In this document: positions 63,380-64,000 of the stretch, piece after piece
How the letters are laid out: each line of letters begins with the position of its first letter
How positions within the stretch are numbered: position 1 is the first letter of the stretch
Source of the DNA: an uncultured Mucispirillum sp.
Lineage (GTDB): Bacteria; Chrysiogenota; Deferribacteres; Deferribacterales; Mucispirillaceae
Reading direction: 5' to 3'
NCBI GenBank assembly: GCA_944325215.1
Contig: CALUZC010000002.1
Coordinates: forward strand, 1 to 64,000
DNA length: 64,000 bases
Notes under the pieces: model-generated
What the model was told of the DNA's origin: nothing
Seen by the model: only the letters and a program-made list of their open reading frames with translations
Databases searched by the model: none
Position numbers and translations under genes: made by a program

Positions 63380-64000
63380 TACTCCAGCTCTACATATATT
63401 TTTGCTAAATCTTTCTTTTTACTGCTGTCAACTGCCACAACAGGATATAATTTGCCATCTTTTCTAACAGAATATTTTTTCAGCATATTTTTAGGTGGAA
63501 ATATTATTTCATAGCCTCTGTCATCTCCATCGTTTGATTTTAAATCATCAGGAAACCAGCCTTTAAAGTTAATAGCTATATTGTAATCCTTTACCTGTGC
63601 ACTAAAAAGTTTTACAAATACTACTTTTGAACCGTTATTTATTTTTATCTTATCACCATGTTTAATATATTCATCTTTACCGTTTATAAGCAGATGAAAA
63701 TATTTTTCTCCTGGCTCTATTTTTGTAAGCTGTTCTTCTTTTTTAGTAATATTATCTATTTTTTGTGGCTCTACTTTTACTTCTATTTTTTCTGCCACTT
63801 CTTTTTTCTCTGCTGTTTTTTCCTGTTTTACTTCTTTTGCTTCAACAGCTTTGATTTTCACTTCACCCATTACAATATTATCTTTTCTAAAAATAATTTT
63901 GTTATTACTAGTAACTTCATAATCTTTATCTATATCATTTAGGTTGCCAAAGTCTATAATATCACATGTTAAGCCACGTTTATGGTTGGCAAATATTTCT
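63379..64000 (-). CDS. Unrecognised protein, 5' end beyond the window
   Basis: The frame is open to the window edge with no stop (the visible part starts EIFANHKRGLTCDIIDFG), so an ATG at 63870 is probably internal and the gene is partial. The visible ~206 residues include a Lys/Glu/Val-rich linker (from about residue 47 of the visible part) and a C-terminal beta-rich domain (YFHLLINGKDEYIKHGD, VRKDGKLYPVVAVDS). I do not recognise it; a cell-wall or envelope protein is possible. It overlaps thiE by one base. Confidence 0.65.
   Translation of the reverse strand, partial: EIFANHKRGLTCDIIDFGNLNDIDKDYEVTSNNKIIFRKDNIVMGEVKIKAVEAKEVKQEKTAEKKEVAEKIEVKVEPQKIDNITKKEEQLTKIEPGEKYFHLLINGKDEYIKHGDKIKINNGSKVVFVKLFSAQVKDYNIAINFKGWFPDDLKSNDGDDRGYEIIFPPKNMLKKYSVRKDGKLYPVVAVDSSKKKDLAKIYVELE

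Overview
The window looks like chromosome from an AT-rich, Gram-negative bacterium into which a large conjugative element has inserted. An outer membrane is implied by lipoproteins, beta-barrel proteins and a LapA/LapB pair. The low GC and the gene set (HypF hydrogenase maturation, ThiL/ThiE, an ExeA-like AAA-SH3 protein, FapA/DUF342, TrkA/TrkH) would fit a Deferribacterota relative such as Mucispirillum. That assignment is inference from memory, not from a search.

Positions 148-34226 are an integrative conjugative element (ICE) of about 34 kb. It is bounded by a 44-bp direct repeat equal to the 5' half of a tRNA-Arg(CCT) gene. From left to right it carries: a tyrosine integrase; two small unknown genes; ParB and ParA; a tiny hydrophobic peptide gene; a Tra2-like mating-pair operon on the + strand (TrbB-C-D-E-F-G-H-I-J-L, a lytic transglycosylase and a PKD lipoprotein); an accessory block on the - strand (two related exported proteins, a VapD/partner pair, membrane peptides, a ribbon-helix-helix regulator, a DUF6573-like protein); and a Tra1-like block in the same order as plasmid RP4 (TraC, a TraD-position gene, TraE, TraF, TraG, TraI, TraJ on -, then a probable oriT, then TraK and TraL on +). 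The last gene encodes an unusual fusion of winged-helix domains to sigma-70 regions 2 and 4.

Just right of the element (34227-35096) lies the wreck of a second, related element: the C-terminal end of an integrase, two tiny peptide ORFs, and a second copy of a ~205-bp segment found inside the intact ICE.

From 35.1 kb onward the sequence is ordinary chromosome. The + strand carries MarR-MFS, HIT, LapA-LapB, MutS, a zinc-ribbon protein, and a lipoprotein plus two outer-membrane proteins. The - strand carries HisD-GGDEF-PolA-IlvE-GpsA, DUF4340, HypF, TrkH-TrkA, an ExeA-like ATPase, DUF342, ThiL-ThiE and a gene cut by the window edge. One + strand lipoprotein (51732) is preceded by a promoter whose spacer contains nine consecutive C residues, a likely phase-variation switch.

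The observations I rate most interesting are: a shared C-terminal motif on the relaxase TraI, the VapD-like RNase and, more weakly, primase TraC, which may be a type IV secretion signal; the wHTH-sigma fusion; a family of ICE-only palindromes that also sit inside coding regions; and the poly-C promoter.
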